Part shown: positions 9,704-20,203 of the stretch, in pieces | How positions within the stretch are numbered: the first letter of the stretch is position 1 | Layout: each line of letters starts with the position of its first letter | Origin: Sphingomonas panacis | GTDB taxonomy: Bacteria; Pseudomonadota; Alphaproteobacteria; Sphingomonadales; Sphingomonadaceae | NCBI RefSeq assembly: GCF_001717955.1 | Contig: NZ_CP014168.1 | Coordinates: 4,805,501-4,869,500, forward strand | Length of the DNA: 64,000 nt | Direction of reading: 5' to 3' | Position numbers and translations under genes: made by a program | The notes under the pieces: model-generated | Told to the model about the DNA's origin: nothing | The model's database searches: none | The model's input: the letters and a program-made list of their open reading frames with translations, nothing else

Positions 9704-10282
9704 TTACCCCTGCCAGGTGGAAACGACCTCGCCCAAATTCGGCCGGGGCCGCTCGTCGAGCATGCGCTCGGGCGTGCCGAGGAAGATGAAGCCGGCGATC
9801 CGCTCGGGCGCGGCGCCGAATGCGTCGCGCACCGCATCCGAATAGGCCGGCCAGCCGGTCAGCCAGCCACCGACGAAGCCCGAAGCATGCGCGGCGACGA
9901 GCAGGTTCATGCACGCCGCCCCGGCCGAAAGCTCCTGCTCCCACGTCGGGATCTTGCTGGTCGGATGCGGCGCCGAGAGCACGACGACGAGCGCCGGCGC
10001 CTGATGCGCGAACTGGACGAGCGAATCGATCTCGACTCGTGTCGCCTGCGGCCGCTCGGCGCGGTACGCATCGGTGATGACCTCGGCGAGCCGGTCGCGT
10101 TTGTCGTCGGGCACGACTACGAAGCGCCACGGCGCGAGCTTGCCGTGATCGGGGGTGCGCGCGGCGATGGTGAGGATCGTCTCCATCTGCTCGGGCGAAG
10201 GGCCGGGGGCGATCATGTCGCGCGGCTTGCCCGAGCGGCGGGTGGAAAGCAGCGCGAGCGGCGAACTGGTGTCGTTGAACAT
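9704..10282 (-). CDS. nitroreductase-family flavoprotein (YdjA-like)
   Basis: A 192-residue FMN-dependent oxidoreductase using NAD(P)H. Visible family features are STRRSGKP near residue 14-21 (FMN phosphate contact), AARTPDHGKLAPWRFVVV (about 40-57), the central GAACMNLLVAAHASGFVGGW and the GFIFLGTP motif near the C-terminus. The short length and PDHGKLAPWRF segment resemble YdjA-type enzymes, for which physiological substrates are poorly defined. It is divergent from the peptide transporter gene across a 111-base spacer and follows no obvious operon partner. Confidence 0.93.
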   Translation of the reverse strand: MFNDTSSPLALLSTRRSGKPRDMIAPGPSPEQMETILTIAARTPDHGKLAPWRFVVVPDDKRDRLAEVITDAYRAERPQATRVEIDSLVQFAHQAPALVVVLSAPHPTSKIPTWEQELSAGAACMNLLVAAHASGFVGGWLTGWPAYSDAVRDAFGAAPERIAGFIFLGTPERMLDERPRPNLGEVVSTWQG

Positions 10283-10393
10283 GCCCGCGATGTAGCGTGG
10301 CGGCGGGGATATTTACAGTCGCCGGAATGCCGCTAGTTTCGCGCGCTTGCATGCCGGGCGTTCCGGCAGGGTTTTCAGGAAGTTGTTGCGTAC

Positions 10394-11995
10394 ATGGCCA
10401 TCGCCGAATCCGCCCCGGGCGTGCCCGCTGACGCGAAAACGCTGTTCGGCCACCCCCGCGCGCTGTTCATGCTGTTCTTCGCCGAGATGTGGGAGCGATT
10501 CTCCTATTACGGCATGCGCGCGATCCTGGTGTTCTACCTCACCAAGCATTTCCTGTTCGCGAAAGACCCGTCCTACGCGGTGTACGGCGCCTACACCTCG
10601 CTGGTATACGTCACCCCGGTGATCGGCGGCTATCTGGCGGACCGGTATCTCGGCGCGCGCAAGGCGGTGCTGGCCGGCGGTATCCTCATCGCGATCGGCC
10701 ATCTGATGATCGCGCTGTTCGAGGGGCCGGTCGGCGAGCAGGGCATCTATCTCAACGGCTTCTATCTCGCGCTGGCGACGATCGTGATCGGCACCGGCTT
10801 CCTCAAGGCCAATATCTCGGTGCTGGTCGGCCAGCTCTACGCGCGCAACGATATCCGCCGCGACCCGGCGTTTTCGATCTTCTACATGGGCATCAACGCC
10901 GGCGCGTGGATCGGCCCGATCATCATCGGCATCCTCGGTGAGACGGTGGGCTGGTCGTGGGGCTTCGGCGCCGCCGGCATCGGCATGGTGCTCGGGCAGA
11001 TCGTGTTCGTGGTGTTCCAGCGCGAGCTTCACGGCGTCGGCCGACCGGTATCGCCGGAGCTGCTGCGCAAGCCGGTGGTGGCCGGGCTGTCACGCGAATG
11101 GATCATCTATATCGCGGCCTTCCTCTCGATCGGCGTCGCCTGGTGGCTGATCCGTTCGGAAGGCGCGGTCGGCCTGCTGCTCGGCGGGTTCTCGGCGCTG
11201 ACGGTGGCGCTGATCGTCTATCTGGCGGTGTGGACGCTCCCGCGCGTCGAGCGCGACCGCATCTTCGCGGCGATGTTTCTCGTCGCGCTCAGCCCATTGT
11301 TCTGGGCGCTGTTCGAACAGGCCGGCTCGTCGCTCAACGTCTTCACCGACGAGCGGGTCGATCGCGTGATGCTCGGCTGGACCGTGCCGGCATCGGTGTT
11401 CCAGTCGGTCAATTCGGCCTTCATCATCACGCTGGCGCCGCTGTTCGCGGGCCTGTGGACATGGCTCGCCAAACGGCGGCTGGAGCCCAGCGTACCGCTG
11501 AAATTCGGCATCGGGCTGATGCTGGTCGGCGTCGGCTTCATCGTGCTGGTCGCCGGCGCCACCGCGAGCGGGAACGGGCTGACCCCGGCGCTGTTCATCA
11601 TCCTGCTCTACATGTTCCACTCGATGGCCGAGCTGTGCTTCTCGCCGATCGGCCTGTCGTCGATGACGCGGCTGTCGGTGGCGAGCATGACCGGGCTGAT
11701 GATGGGCACGTGGTTCCTGGCGACGGCTGCCGGCAATTTCATCGCCTCGGTGATCGCGCAGGCGACCGGCGGCGACAATGCCGGGCCGGATCAGGTGCTC
11801 CACGTCTACACCAGCATCTCGTGGTTCTCGATCGGCGTGGGCGTGCTGGTGGTGCTGGTCAGCCCGTGGGTGAAGCGGCTGATGCACCTCGATCTGCTCG
11901 ACGCGCCGGTCGATCACGCGATGCTCGGCGAAGCCGGGCTTGCCGAACCGGCGGCGGCGGGGCTGGATACGCGCGGCGAGACCCGCACGCGCTGA
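10394..11995 (+). CDS. POT/PTR-family proton-dependent di-/tripeptide transporter
   Basis: Imports small peptides with protons across the inner membrane. The protein has 533 residues and about 14 predicted helices. The proton-coupling motif ExxERFSYYG is complete at residues 31-40. Further POT signatures are [18 protein letters not shown] (motif after helix 2), [17 protein letters not shown] and the late [12 protein letters not shown] segment. It starts 111 bases from the divergent nitroreductase and is followed after 76 bases by glmM on the same strand. Substrate range beyond di- and tripeptides cannot be read from sequence. Confidence 0.95.
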   Translation: MAIAESAPGVPADAKTLFGHPRALFMLFFAEMWERFSYYGMRAILVFYLTKHFLFAKDPSYAVYGAYTSLVYVTPVIGGYLADRYLGARKAVLAGGILIAIGHLMIALFEGPVGEQGIYLNGFYLALATIVIGTGFLKANISVLVGQLYARNDIRRDPAFSIFYMGINAGAWIGPIIIGILGETVGWSWGFGAAGIGMVLGQIVFVVFQRELHGVGRPVSPELLRKPVVAGLSREWIIYIAAFLSIGVAWWLIRSEGAVGLLLGGFSALTVALIVYLAVWTLPRVERDRIFAAMFLVALSPLFWALFEQAGSSLNVFTDERVDRVMLGWTVPASVFQSVNSAFIITLAPLFAGLWTWLAKRRLEPSVPLKFGIGLMLVGVGFIVLVAGATASGNGLTPALFIILLYMFHSMAELCFSPIGLSSMTRLSVASMTGLMMGTWFLATAAGNFIASVIAQATGGDNAGPDQVLHVYTSISWFSIGVGVLVVLVSPWVKRLMHLDLLDAPVDHAMLGEAGLAEPAAAGLDTRGETRTR

Positions 11996-12071
11996 ACCCT
12001 TCCAACCCCGCCCCTCGCGCTTCGCGCGCGGCGGCGTTACTGAGCTGACACAACCGATCCAGAGGGCTGGC

Positions 12072-13412
12072 ATGGCACGCAAATATTTCGGAACCGACGG
12101 CATTCGCGGGCTGACCAACAAGGCGCCGATGACGGCGGCGATGGCGATGCAGGTCGGCATGGCGGCGGGCGCGCATTTCCGGCGCGGCGAGCATCGCCAC
12201 CGCGTCGTGATCGGCAAGGACACGCGCCTTTCCGGCTATATGCTCGAAAACGCGATGGTGGCGGGCTTCACCTCGGTCGGCATGGACGTGGTGTTGGTCG
12301 GGCCGATGCCGACGCCGGCGGTGGCGCTGCTGACGCATGCGATGCGCGCCGATCTCGGCGTGATGATCTCGGCCAGCCACAATCCGTACCAGGATAACGG
12401 CATCAAGCTGTTCGGCCCCGACGGCTACAAGCTGTCCGACGCGGACGAACTCGCGATCGAGGCGCTGATCGACGGCGAGGTCGCGCTCGCCCCCGCCGAG
12501 GAAATCGGCCGCGCCCGCCGGGTCGAGGATGCGCGCGGGCGCTATATCCACGCCGCCAAATCGACCTTCCCCGACGGCCTGACGCTCGACGGTCTCAAGA
12601 TCGTGGTCGATTGCGCCAACGGCGCCGCCTATCAGGTCGCGCCCTCGGCGTTGTGGGAACTCGGTGCCGAGGTGATCGCGATCGGCGTCACCCCCAACGG
12701 CAAGAACATCAACGACGGTGTCGGCTCGACCGCGCCGCAGGTGCTGTGCGAAACGGTGGTGGCGAGCGGCGCGCACATCGGCATCGCGCTCGACGGCGAT
12801 GCCGACCGGCTGATCGTGGTCGATGAGCAGGGCAAGGTGATCGACGGCGATCAGCTCATGGCGACGATCGCGAGCGGCTGGGCGCGCGCCGGTCGGCTCA
12901 AGCAGGGCGGGCTGGTCGCCACCGTGATGTCCAACCTCGGGCTGGAGCGGCACCTCGCCACGCAGGGCATCAAGCTGGTGCGCACCTCGGTCGGCGACCG
13001 CTACGTGCTCGAAGCGATGCGCGCGCAAGGCTATAATGTCGGCGGCGAGCAGTCGGGGCACATCATCCTGTCGGATTACGCGACCACCGGCGACGGGCTG
13101 GTCGCGGCGTTGCAGATCCTCGCCGAACTGGTCCGTTCGGGCATGCCGGCGAGCGAACTGCTTCACCGCTTCGACCCGCTGCCGCAACTGCTCAAGAACG
13201 TCCGCTTCGCCGGCGGCAAGCCTTTGGAGGCCGAAGCGGTGAAAGCCGTGATCGCCGAAGCCGAGGCCGAACTGGCCGGCAAAGGCCGCCTCGTCATCCG
13301 CCCCTCGGGCACCGAGCCGGTGATCCGCGTGATGGCAGAAGGCGACGATCCGGGTCAGGTCGAGCGCGTGGTCGATCGCATCTGCGACGCGGTAAGGGCG
13401 GCGGCGGCGTAA
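12072..13412 (+). CDS. glmM: phosphoglucosamine mutase
   Basis: Converts glucosamine-6-phosphate to glucosamine-1-phosphate for UDP-GlcNAc, hence peptidoglycan and LPS. The ATG at 12072 gives 446 residues, the normal length, and the canonical N-terminus [11 protein letters not shown]; the open frame continues upstream without homology, which is why this start is chosen. The phosphoserine loop is [12 protein letters not shown] with Ser102, the Mg2+ loop DGDADR, the sugar-binding GGEQSGHII and the phosphate-binding [12 protein letters not shown]. It is the first of a tight plus-strand run of housekeeping genes. Confidence 0.98.
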   Translation: MARKYFGTDGIRGLTNKAPMTAAMAMQVGMAAGAHFRRGEHRHRVVIGKDTRLSGYMLENAMVAGFTSVGMDVVLVGPMPTPAVALLTHAMRADLGVMISASHNPYQDNGIKLFGPDGYKLSDADELAIEALIDGEVALAPAEEIGRARRVEDARGRYIHAAKSTFPDGLTLDGLKIVVDCANGAAYQVAPSALWELGAEVIAIGVTPNGKNINDGVGSTAPQVLCETVVASGAHIGIALDGDADRLIVVDEQGKVIDGDQLMATIASGWARAGRLKQGGLVATVMSNLGLERHLATQGIKLVRTSVGDRYVLEAMRAQGYNVGGEQSGHIILSDYATTGDGLVAALQILAELVRSGMPASELLHRFDPLPQLLKNVRFAGGKPLEAEAVKAVIAEAEAELAGKGRLVIRPSGTEPVIRVMAEGDDPGQVERVVDRICDAVRAAAA

Positions 13413-13424
13413 TCGCAACATATT

Positions 13425-13522
13425 CCCCTCCCGCTCGCGGGAGGGGCTAGGGGAGGGCCTGCCCGCGAACGCGACACCCTTTGGACACGCCCTCCCCCGA
13501 CCCCTCCCGCAAGCGGGAGGGG
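13425..13522. repeat. paired palindromic intergenic repeat (BIME-like)
   Basis: Two 10-bp stems with 2-base loops (CCCCTCCCGC/GCGGGAGGGG at 13425-13446 and again at 13501-13522) flank an inner pair (GGGGAGGGC and GCCCTCCCC). The whole 98-base block can fold back on itself as one long hairpin. It fills the spacer between glmM and the DUF1272 gene. The layout resembles bacterial interspersed mosaic elements. It has no T-tract, so terminator function is unclear. Confidence 0.8.
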
Positions 13523-13537
13523 AGAAAAGGACACGAA

Positions 13538-13768
13538 ATGCTCGAAATGCGCCCCGATTGCGAACGCTGCGGCACCGATCTCCCCGCCAACGCCCCCGGC
13601 GCGTTCATCTGCTCGTTCGAATGCACCTTCTGCGCCGAATGCGCCGAGGATCTCGACGATCGCTGCCCCAATTGCGGCGGCGAGCTGATGGACCGCCCGG
13701 CGCGCACCGGCAAGGCGCTCGCCGGCAATCCCGCCTCGACAATACGCTATTTCAAGGGCCATGCGTGA
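13538..13768 (+). CDS. DUF1272 small zinc-ribbon-like protein
   Basis: A 76-residue protein with four cysteine pairs or triplets: CERC, CSFECTFCAEC and CPNC, followed by GGEL and a C-terminal RPAR. This is the DUF1272 arrangement and should bind zinc; the molecular function is not known. The ATG at 13538 is preceded by AAAAGGA and gives the family-typical start MLEMRPDCERC. Longer in-frame readings begin inside the palindromic repeat and are less likely. Its TGA overlaps the GTG start of the next gene (GTGA), indicating translational coupling to thiD. Confidence 0.9.
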   Translation: MLEMRPDCERCGTDLPANAPGAFICSFECTFCAECAEDLDDRCPNCGGELMDRPARTGKALAGNPASTIRYFKGHA

Positions 13769-14988
13769 CGACCCCGCGCATCCTCATCATCGCCGGTTCG
13801 GATTCGGGCGGCGGCGCCGGCATCCAGGCCGACATCAAGACGGTGACGATGCTCGGCGGCCACGCCATGACCGCGATCACCGCGATCACCGCGCAGAACA
13901 CGATGGGCGTACAGGCGGTGATGCCGGTCCCCACCGACATAGTGGTCGCGCAGATCGAATCCTGCGTGTCCGACATCGGCGTCGACGCGATCAAGATTGG
14001 CATGATCGGCTCGGCCGAAACCGCGCATGCGGTGGCGGATGTGATCGAAGCGCTCGGCGTGCCGATCGTGTTCGATCCCGTCATGGTCGCGACCAGCGGA
14101 TCGGTGCTGGCGGATGCCGACACGATCGCCGCGTTCGACCGGCTGATGCGGCTCGCGACGTTGGTCACGCCCAACCTGCCCGAACTGGCCGCGCTCTCTC
14201 TCTCCGTTCGCCCTGAGCGTGTCGAAGGGCGTGTCGCAGGCGCGGCGCTCGATGCACGTGCTTCGACACGCTCAGCACGAACGGCGGGGGAGGCGGAAGC
14301 GCTGGCCGCCCGCATATGCACCCCGATCCTCGCCAAAGGCGGCCACGCCGACGGCGACACGCTGACCGACCGGCTCGTCGGCCCCGACGGCGAGATCGCG
14401 CGCTGGAACAGCCCACGCATCGCCACCCGCCACACCCACGGCACCGGCTGCACGCTCGCCTCGGCGATCGCGACCGAACTCGCGCGCGGCGCACCTTTGC
14501 CGCATGCGATCGCGCGCGCGCGCAGCTTCGTCCGTCTTGCGATGCTCGGTGCGCCCGGATTCGGTGGCGGGCACGGGCCGATGGGGCATCACACCGTCCG
14601 GCTCGACGGCCCCCGCCCCGCGCCCACGCCCAACCAGATCACGCTGCCGCTCACCAATTTCGCCGCGAGCGCCGCTTTTTACGAAGCGCTGGGCCTCACC
14701 CGTATCGTCGATGCCGCGCCGCGTTATGCCCGCTTCGAGAGCGAGGGCGGCGTCACCCTCTCGATCGAGGCGACGGACGAGACGCCGCACGGCGCAATGC
14801 TCTATCTCGAATGCGACGATCTCGACGCCACCGTCACCGCGTTGCGCGCGACCGGCGCATCGGTCGACGATCCGGTCGAGCAGCGCTGGGGCTGGCGCGA
14901 GGCGCGCACGCGCGATCCCGCCGGCAACGCGCTCTGTCTCTACCAGGCTGGCGAGGCGCGGCGCTTTCCGGCATGGCGGATCGCCTGA
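13765..14988 (+). CDS. thiD: ThiD hydroxymethylpyrimidine(-phosphate) kinase fused to a C-terminal VOC/glyoxalase domain
   Basis: The first approximately 280 residues are a ThiD kinase, phosphorylating HMP and HMP-P for thiamine synthesis: IAGSDSGGGAGIQADIKT, GVQAVMPVP, VDAIKIGMIGSAE, FDPVMVATSGS, VTPNLPE, LAKGGH and HGTGCTLASAIA. GHGPMGH marks the usual ThiD end. The frame then continues through a Pro-rich linker into about 110 residues of a vicinal-oxygen-chelate domain (FAASAAFYEALGLTRI, ARFESEGGVTLSI, MLYLECDDLDATV, ARTRDPAGNALCLYQ). Total 407 residues, against about 270 for ThiD alone. Residues 147-174 are encoded by a palindromic repeat. The start is GTG 13765. Confidence 0.93.
   Translation: MTTPRILIIAGSDSGGGAGIQADIKTVTMLGGHAMTAITAITAQNTMGVQAVMPVPTDIVVAQIESCVSDIGVDAIKIGMIGSAETAHAVADVIEALGVPIVFDPVMVATSGSVLADADTIAAFDRLMRLATLVTPNLPELAALSLSVRPERVEGRVAGAALDARASTRSARTAGEAEALAARICTPILAKGGHADGDTLTDRLVGPDGEIARWNSPRIATRHTHGTGCTLASAIATELARGAPLPHAIARARSFVRLAMLGAPGFGGGHGPMGHHTVRLDGPRPAPTPNQITLPLTNFAASAAFYEALGLTRIVDAAPRYARFESEGGVTLSIEATDETPHGAMLYLECDDLDATVTALRATGASVDDPVEQRWGWREARTRDPAGNALCLYQAGEARRFPAWRIA
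14204..14284. repeat. palindromic repeat lying inside the thiD reading frame
   Basis: A 24-base arm, CCGTTCG..CTGAGCGTGTCGAAG at 14204-14227, is matched by its inverted copy at 14261-14284 with 22 of 24 bases complementary. The same family, with arms of similar length and CCGTTCG ends, occurs between ccrM and folP. Here it adds about 27 in-frame residues (VRPERVEGRV...STRSART) between VTPNLPE and the next kinase helix, where ThiD proteins normally have a short loop. Confidence 0.85.
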
Positions 14989-15623
14989 TGCCCAGCCTCA
15001 AACACGAAAAACTCTGCCTCGCCCCCGTCGCCGGTGTCGACGAGGCCGGGCGCGGTCCGCTCGCCGGTCCGGTGGTCGCCGCCGCGGTGATCCTGCCCGC
15101 CAAAGGGGTGCCGCGCGGCATCGACGATTCGAAGAAGCTCCCCGCCGCCGAACGCGCGCGACTGCACGACCGGCTGCGCGGGTGCGCGCAGATCGGCATC
15201 GGCATCGTCGAGGCGGGGGAGATCGACACGCTCAACATCTATTGGGCGACGATGAAGGCGATGACGCTCGCGGTGGAAGCGCTTGGCTGCGTGCCCGGCC
15301 ATATCCTCGTCGATGGCAACCGCCTGCCGAAGTGGGGCCATGCCGCCACGCCGATCGTCAAAGGCGACGCGATCAGCCTGTCGATCGCCGCCGCCTCGAT
15401 CATCGCCAAGCACACCCGCGACACGATCATGCTCGCGCATCACGAGGCGCATCCGCATTACGGCTGGATCACCAACAAGGGCTATGGCGCACCCGAACAC
15501 CTGCGCGCTTTGCGCGAACACGGCCCCTCCCCGCTCCATCGCCGCAGCTTCGCGCCGGTCGCCGCTTTTTTTCGGGAGGCCGAGTCTTCGCTGCCACACG
15601 CTATCGCTGGGGCCTGTGGATAA
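14988..15623 (+). CDS. rnhB: ribonuclease HII
   Basis: Removes RNA from RNA-DNA hybrids, including single misincorporated ribonucleotides. The protein has 211 residues from ATG 14988, which overlaps the thiD TGA by one base. The catalytic Asp-Glu lies in AGVDEAGRGPLAGPVV; further conserved acidic positions are in HILVDGN and AASIIAKHTRD; HYGWITNKGYGAPEHLRAL and HRRSFAPV complete the type 2 RNase H pattern. It precedes ccrM, so hybrid repair and chromosome methylation genes are neighbours, as in other alphaproteobacteria, but the 141-base gap with a dyad suggests ccrM has its own promoter. Confidence 0.97.
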   Translation: MPSLKHEKLCLAPVAGVDEAGRGPLAGPVVAAAVILPAKGVPRGIDDSKKLPAAERARLHDRLRGCAQIGIGIVEAGEIDTLNIYWATMKAMTLAVEALGCVPGHILVDGNRLPKWGHAATPIVKGDAISLSIAAASIIAKHTRDTIMLAHHEAHPHYGWITNKGYGAPEHLRALREHGPSPLHRRSFAPVAAFFREAESSLPHAIAGACG

Positions 15624-15628
15624 GTCGG

Positions 15629-16901
<1,273 letters not shown>

Positions 16902-16927
16902 TGGCGGGTTGAGGCGACCCACCACAT

Positions 16928-17003
16928 CCGTTCGTCCCGAGCGCAGTCGAGGGACAAGCCCGACGGTTGCGCAGGGTGTCTCGACTTCGCTCGACACGAA
17001 CGG
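16928..17003. repeat. palindromic intergenic repeat between ccrM and folP
   Basis: CCGTTCGTCCCGAGCGCAGT at 16928 onward is matched by an inverted, imperfect copy ending at 17003 (ACTTCGCTCGACACGAACGG). Arms are about 25 bases with a handful of mismatches. It belongs to the same family as the element inside thiD (shared CCGTTCG ends and TCGA-rich arms). Readings of folP that start further upstream than 17028 would begin inside this repeat. Confidence 0.8.
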
Positions 17004-17027
17004 GTTGTGGAGATTACGAGCCGAGCG

Positions 17028-18083
17028 ATGACCACCCTCCACCTCCGCCCAACCCAGTTCGTCGACACCCCCGCCTCGCACCCCGATGGCGGCGTCGCGC
17101 GGCTGGCGGGCGGGATGCTGTGGTTCGCGGCGTATGAGGTGATCGAAGGCAGCACCAAGCGCACCGTCCCCGTCGCCGAGATCGCCACGCTCGGCGAGCG
17201 TGCCGCCGCGATCCACGCGCGCATCGTCGCGCCGCGCGCGCCGCTCACGCTGGGCGCGCGCACGCTGCGCTTCGATCAGCCGGTGGTCGCCGGCATCCTC
17301 AACGTTACCCCCGACAGTTTCTCCGACGGCGGCAAACTCCAGGACGATCCCGAAGCGGCCGCCGCCGCCGGTGTCGCGATGGCGGCAGCGGGCGCGGGGC
17401 TGATCGATCTTGGCGGTGAATCGACTCGCCCCGGCGCGCCTTTGGTATGGGAAGGCGACGAGGCCAAGCGCGTCGCCCCGGTCGCCGAGCGGCTGCTGCG
17501 CGCGGGCACGCTCGTTTCGATCGACACCCGCAAGAGCGCGGTGATGGAGGCCGCGCTCGCGCTCGGCCCGGTGATCGTCAACGACGTGTCGGCGCTGCTG
17601 TGGGACGATCGCGCCGCCGGCATCGTCGCCGCTGCCGGCGCGCCGGTGATCCTGATGCACTCGCCCGACCCCAAACGCGGCCCGCACGGCGGCGACGGAT
17701 ACCGCGACGTGCTGACCGAGGTGTACGACTGGCTCGAAGCCCGCATCGACGCGGTGGTCGCCGCCGGTGTCGATCGCGCGAAGATCCTGGTCGATCCCGG
17801 CATCGGCTTCGGCAAGACGCTCGCCGACAATCTCGCGCTGCTCAATGGCCTCGCGCTGTTCCACGGCCTCGGCTGCCCGATCATGCTCGGCGCGAGCCGC
17901 AAGCGGCTGATCGGCGCGCTCTCGAACGAAGCCCCGGTCGGGGAACGCCTCGGCGGCTCGGTCGCGCTCGCGCTGAAAGGTGCCGACGCCGGCGTGCAAG
18001 TGCTGCGCGTGCATGACGTGGCGGAGACGGTGCAAGCGCTGCGGGTATGGCGCGGGCTGAGGGATCGCGCGCTGGTGGGGTAA
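17028..18083 (+). CDS. folP: dihydropteroate synthase
   Basis: Condenses para-aminobenzoate with dihydropterin pyrophosphate for folate; the sulfonamide target. The ATG at 17028 gives 351 residues. The core TIM barrel runs from about residue 80: GILNVTPDSFSDGG, DLGGESTRPGA, VSIDTRKSAVM, VNDVSAL, ILVDPGIGFGKT and MLGASRKR. The N-terminal approximately 75 residues (LRPTQFVDTPAS...) are longer than in E. coli FolP but common in alphaproteobacteria. The upstream spacer is a palindromic repeat, so the gene may share the ccrM transcript or carry its own promoter. Confidence 0.96.
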   Translation: MTTLHLRPTQFVDTPASHPDGGVARLAGGMLWFAAYEVIEGSTKRTVPVAEIATLGERAAAIHARIVAPRAPLTLGARTLRFDQPVVAGILNVTPDSFSDGGKLQDDPEAAAAAGVAMAAAGAGLIDLGGESTRPGAPLVWEGDEAKRVAPVAERLLRAGTLVSIDTRKSAVMEAALALGPVIVNDVSALLWDDRAAGIVAAAGAPVILMHSPDPKRGPHGGDGYRDVLTEVYDWLEARIDAVVAAGVDRAKILVDPGIGFGKTLADNLALLNGLALFHGLGCPIMLGASRKRLIGALSNEAPVGERLGGSVALALKGADAGVQVLRVHDVAETVQALRVWRGLRDRALVG

Positions 18084-18303
18084 GGCCAAACCGGGCGTGT
18101 TACCGACGAAAGAGGCCATGCTCACGCGACCTGCCGTGCGGCGCGCCGCCACGCTCTCGCGTTTCGGCCATTGTTCATGTCGGCGACAATGGCGGCGTGG
18201 GGGCGGACCTCGCCCCCAGTTGGCCGATCTGCCCGGAAGCGAGGGAGTTTAGACAACCTGTCGATTGCTTTCCCGGCTGGCCTCATCCTTCTATGGCCGT
18301 CTG

Positions 18304-19212
18304 ATGGATGTAGCTGGCTTCGACCTTAACTTATTGAAGGCATTCGATGCGCTCTATGCGGAGCGCCACGTCACCCGTGCTGGCCAGCGTATCGGTCTGA
18401 GCCAGTCGGCGATGAGCGGTGCGCTCACGCGACTGCGCGAGGTGTTCAGTGACGAATTGTTCGTCCGGTCGCCGACAGGGATGCAACCGACACCGCGCGC
18501 CGATGATCTGGCCGGCCCGATCTCGTCTTCGCTCCGTCTCATGCGATCCGTCCTGCAAGACGATCGATTCGATCCGGCGGCTGCCGATCAGATCGTCTCG
18601 ATCGCGATGACCGACTACGCCGCGTTCGTGTTGCTGCCCCCATTGCTGGCCCGGCTTGCGGTTGAAGCTCCTCGCCTCGATCTCCGGGTCCGCGGCATCT
18701 TTGGCAAAGATGAAGTCGTCGACCTCCTCGACAGTGGCGAGGTAAGCCTTGCCCTCAGCGTTCCGGTCGACACCTCGGCACGCATCCTCACACGCGCGCT
18801 GCTTCGGGAAGGTTTCGCCTGCATCGCGCGGCCCGGGCATCCCGCCTTTGCAGAACATGCCGACATCGAGGCGTTCGCGGAGGCTCCGCATCTTCTGGTA
18901 TCGCCCGAGGGGGATCGCGCGGGGCTGGTGGACCGCAAGCTTGCGGCGCTTGGGCTCGCACGCCGAGTCGTACTGAGCTTGCCGCAATTTCTGGTCGCAC
19001 CGTTCGTCGTTGCCGATACCGATCTGATCGCGACGCTCGCCTCGCGCGTCGCCGGGCGGTTCGCTGCGGCCAATTTGGGCATAGTCGTGCATGAACCGCC
19101 AATCCCCCTGTCCGACTGGCCGCTGGCGATGATGTGGCACCGCCGGGTGGATGACCATCCCGCCACGGCGTGGCTGCGCGACTGCATTGCCGGGATCGCC
19201 GCGTCCGCCTGA
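18304..19212 (+). CDS. LysR-family transcriptional regulator
   Basis: A 302-residue regulator. The N-terminal winged helix reads DLNLLKAFDALYAERHVTRAGQRIGLSQSAMSGALTRLR in successive motifs, then an effector domain from about residue 90 (VSIAMTDYAAFVLLPPLLARL). The NodD/SyrM-like start (FDLNLLKAF) and the final MMWHRRVDDHPATAWLR segment place it with LysR proteins that control aromatic or dehydrogenase genes. The ATG at 18304 is chosen because upstream in-frame residues lack homology. The next gene, an SDR enzyme 100 bases downstream on the same strand, is the likely target. Confidence 0.93.
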   Translation: MDVAGFDLNLLKAFDALYAERHVTRAGQRIGLSQSAMSGALTRLREVFSDELFVRSPTGMQPTPRADDLAGPISSSLRLMRSVLQDDRFDPAAADQIVSIAMTDYAAFVLLPPLLARLAVEAPRLDLRVRGIFGKDEVVDLLDSGEVSLALSVPVDTSARILTRALLREGFACIARPGHPAFAEHADIEAFAEAPHLLVSPEGDRAGLVDRKLAALGLARRVVLSLPQFLVAPFVVADTDLIATLASRVAGRFAAANLGIVVHEPPIPLSDWPLAMMWHRRVDDHPATAWLRDCIAGIAASA

Positions 19213-19312
19213 CGCCATCGGCCGAGCCGATGACACCGTATCATTTCTGGCGATTTCACGCGGGACCGCCGTTCCGCTCTACGTCACGGCACACAAGCAA
19301 TGAGGTGCTAAG

Positions 19313-20203
19313 ATGCGTGTATTGGTAACGGGCGCGACGGGATTGATCGGCGGCGCGGTCGCCCGTCGATTGGCGGCGGCGGGGCATGACGTCGTCGGGC
19401 TTGCGCGTTCGGACGCGAGCGCGGCCAAGCTCGCCGACATGGGCTATCAGGCGGTCCACGGCGATCTGGAGGATGCGGCCAGCATCGCCAACGCGGTTCG
19501 GGGCGTCGACGCGGTCGTTCACGCTGCCTCGCCGAATGACCAGAACAGCGCGGCGTATGACGAAGCGGCGACCCGCGCGATCCTCGCTGCGCTGCGGGGC
19601 ACGTCCAAGCGCTTTCTCTACACGAGCGGCTGTTTCCTGTACGGCGCGACCGGCGATACGCCCGCAACCGAGGATGCCCTGCTCGATCCGCTCGAAATGG
19701 TGCGCTTTCGCGAGGCGATCGAGGCGGACATCCGTGGCGCTGCAGCCGATGGCGTTCACGGGGTCATCATCCGCCCCGCCTGGGTTTACGGCGATCACGC
19801 ATGGACCACGATGATGATGTACGGCTCGGCTCAGGAGCATGGCGCCGCGCGGTATGTCGGCAACGGGCAGAACCGCTGGACGTGCGTGCATGTCGATGAT
19901 CTCGCCGACCTTTATCTGCTCGCGCTCGAAAAGGCGCCGGCGGCCTCGATTTTCAACGGCGCTCACGGCGCCGCTATCCCGCTGATCGACATTGCACGGG
20001 CCGCCAGCGAGGGCGCGGGCGCCGAAGGTCGGGTGGCGGAATGGCCGTTGGAGGAGGCACGGCAGGCGCTCGGGGGCTTCGCGGACGCAATCGCGTGCGA
20101 TCAGGTGGTCTCGGGCGAACGCGCCGAACGTGAGCTTGGTTGGCGCCCGACGCGGCATTCGATCCTCGATGAGCTGCGCGCCTACGCTCCGCCAGCGGCC
20201 TGA
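19313..20203 (+). CDS. NAD(P)-dependent epimerase/dehydratase-family protein
   Basis: A 296-residue extended short-chain dehydrogenase. The nucleotide-binding motif is VTGATGLIGGAVARRL at 4-19, followed by AGHDVVGLARSDASAAKL and VVHAAS. Instead of the usual YxxxK, the catalytic region shows TSGCFLYGATGD and later IIRPAWVYGDHA, as in atypical SDR5-like proteins. The C-terminal part (FADAIACDQVVSGERAEREL, GWRPTRHSI) is typical. Substrate is unknown. It follows a LysR gene on the same strand and probably forms its regulated partner. Confidence 0.85.
   Translation: MRVLVTGATGLIGGAVARRLAAAGHDVVGLARSDASAAKLADMGYQAVHGDLEDAASIANAVRGVDAVVHAASPNDQNSAAYDEAATRAILAALRGTSKRFLYTSGCFLYGATGDTPATEDALLDPLEMVRFREAIEADIRGAAADGVHGVIIRPAWVYGDHAWTTMMMYGSAQEHGAARYVGNGQNRWTCVHVDDLADLYLLALEKAPAASIFNGAHGAAIPLIDIARAASEGAGAEGRVAEWPLEEARQALGGFADAIACDQVVSGERAERELGWRPTRHSILDELRAYAPPAA

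Noticed and set aside
13425..13522. Rho-independent terminator for glmM
   Set aside because: The hairpins are strong but no T-tract follows either stem, and the block has the mirror layout of a palindromic repeat. Called a repeat instead.
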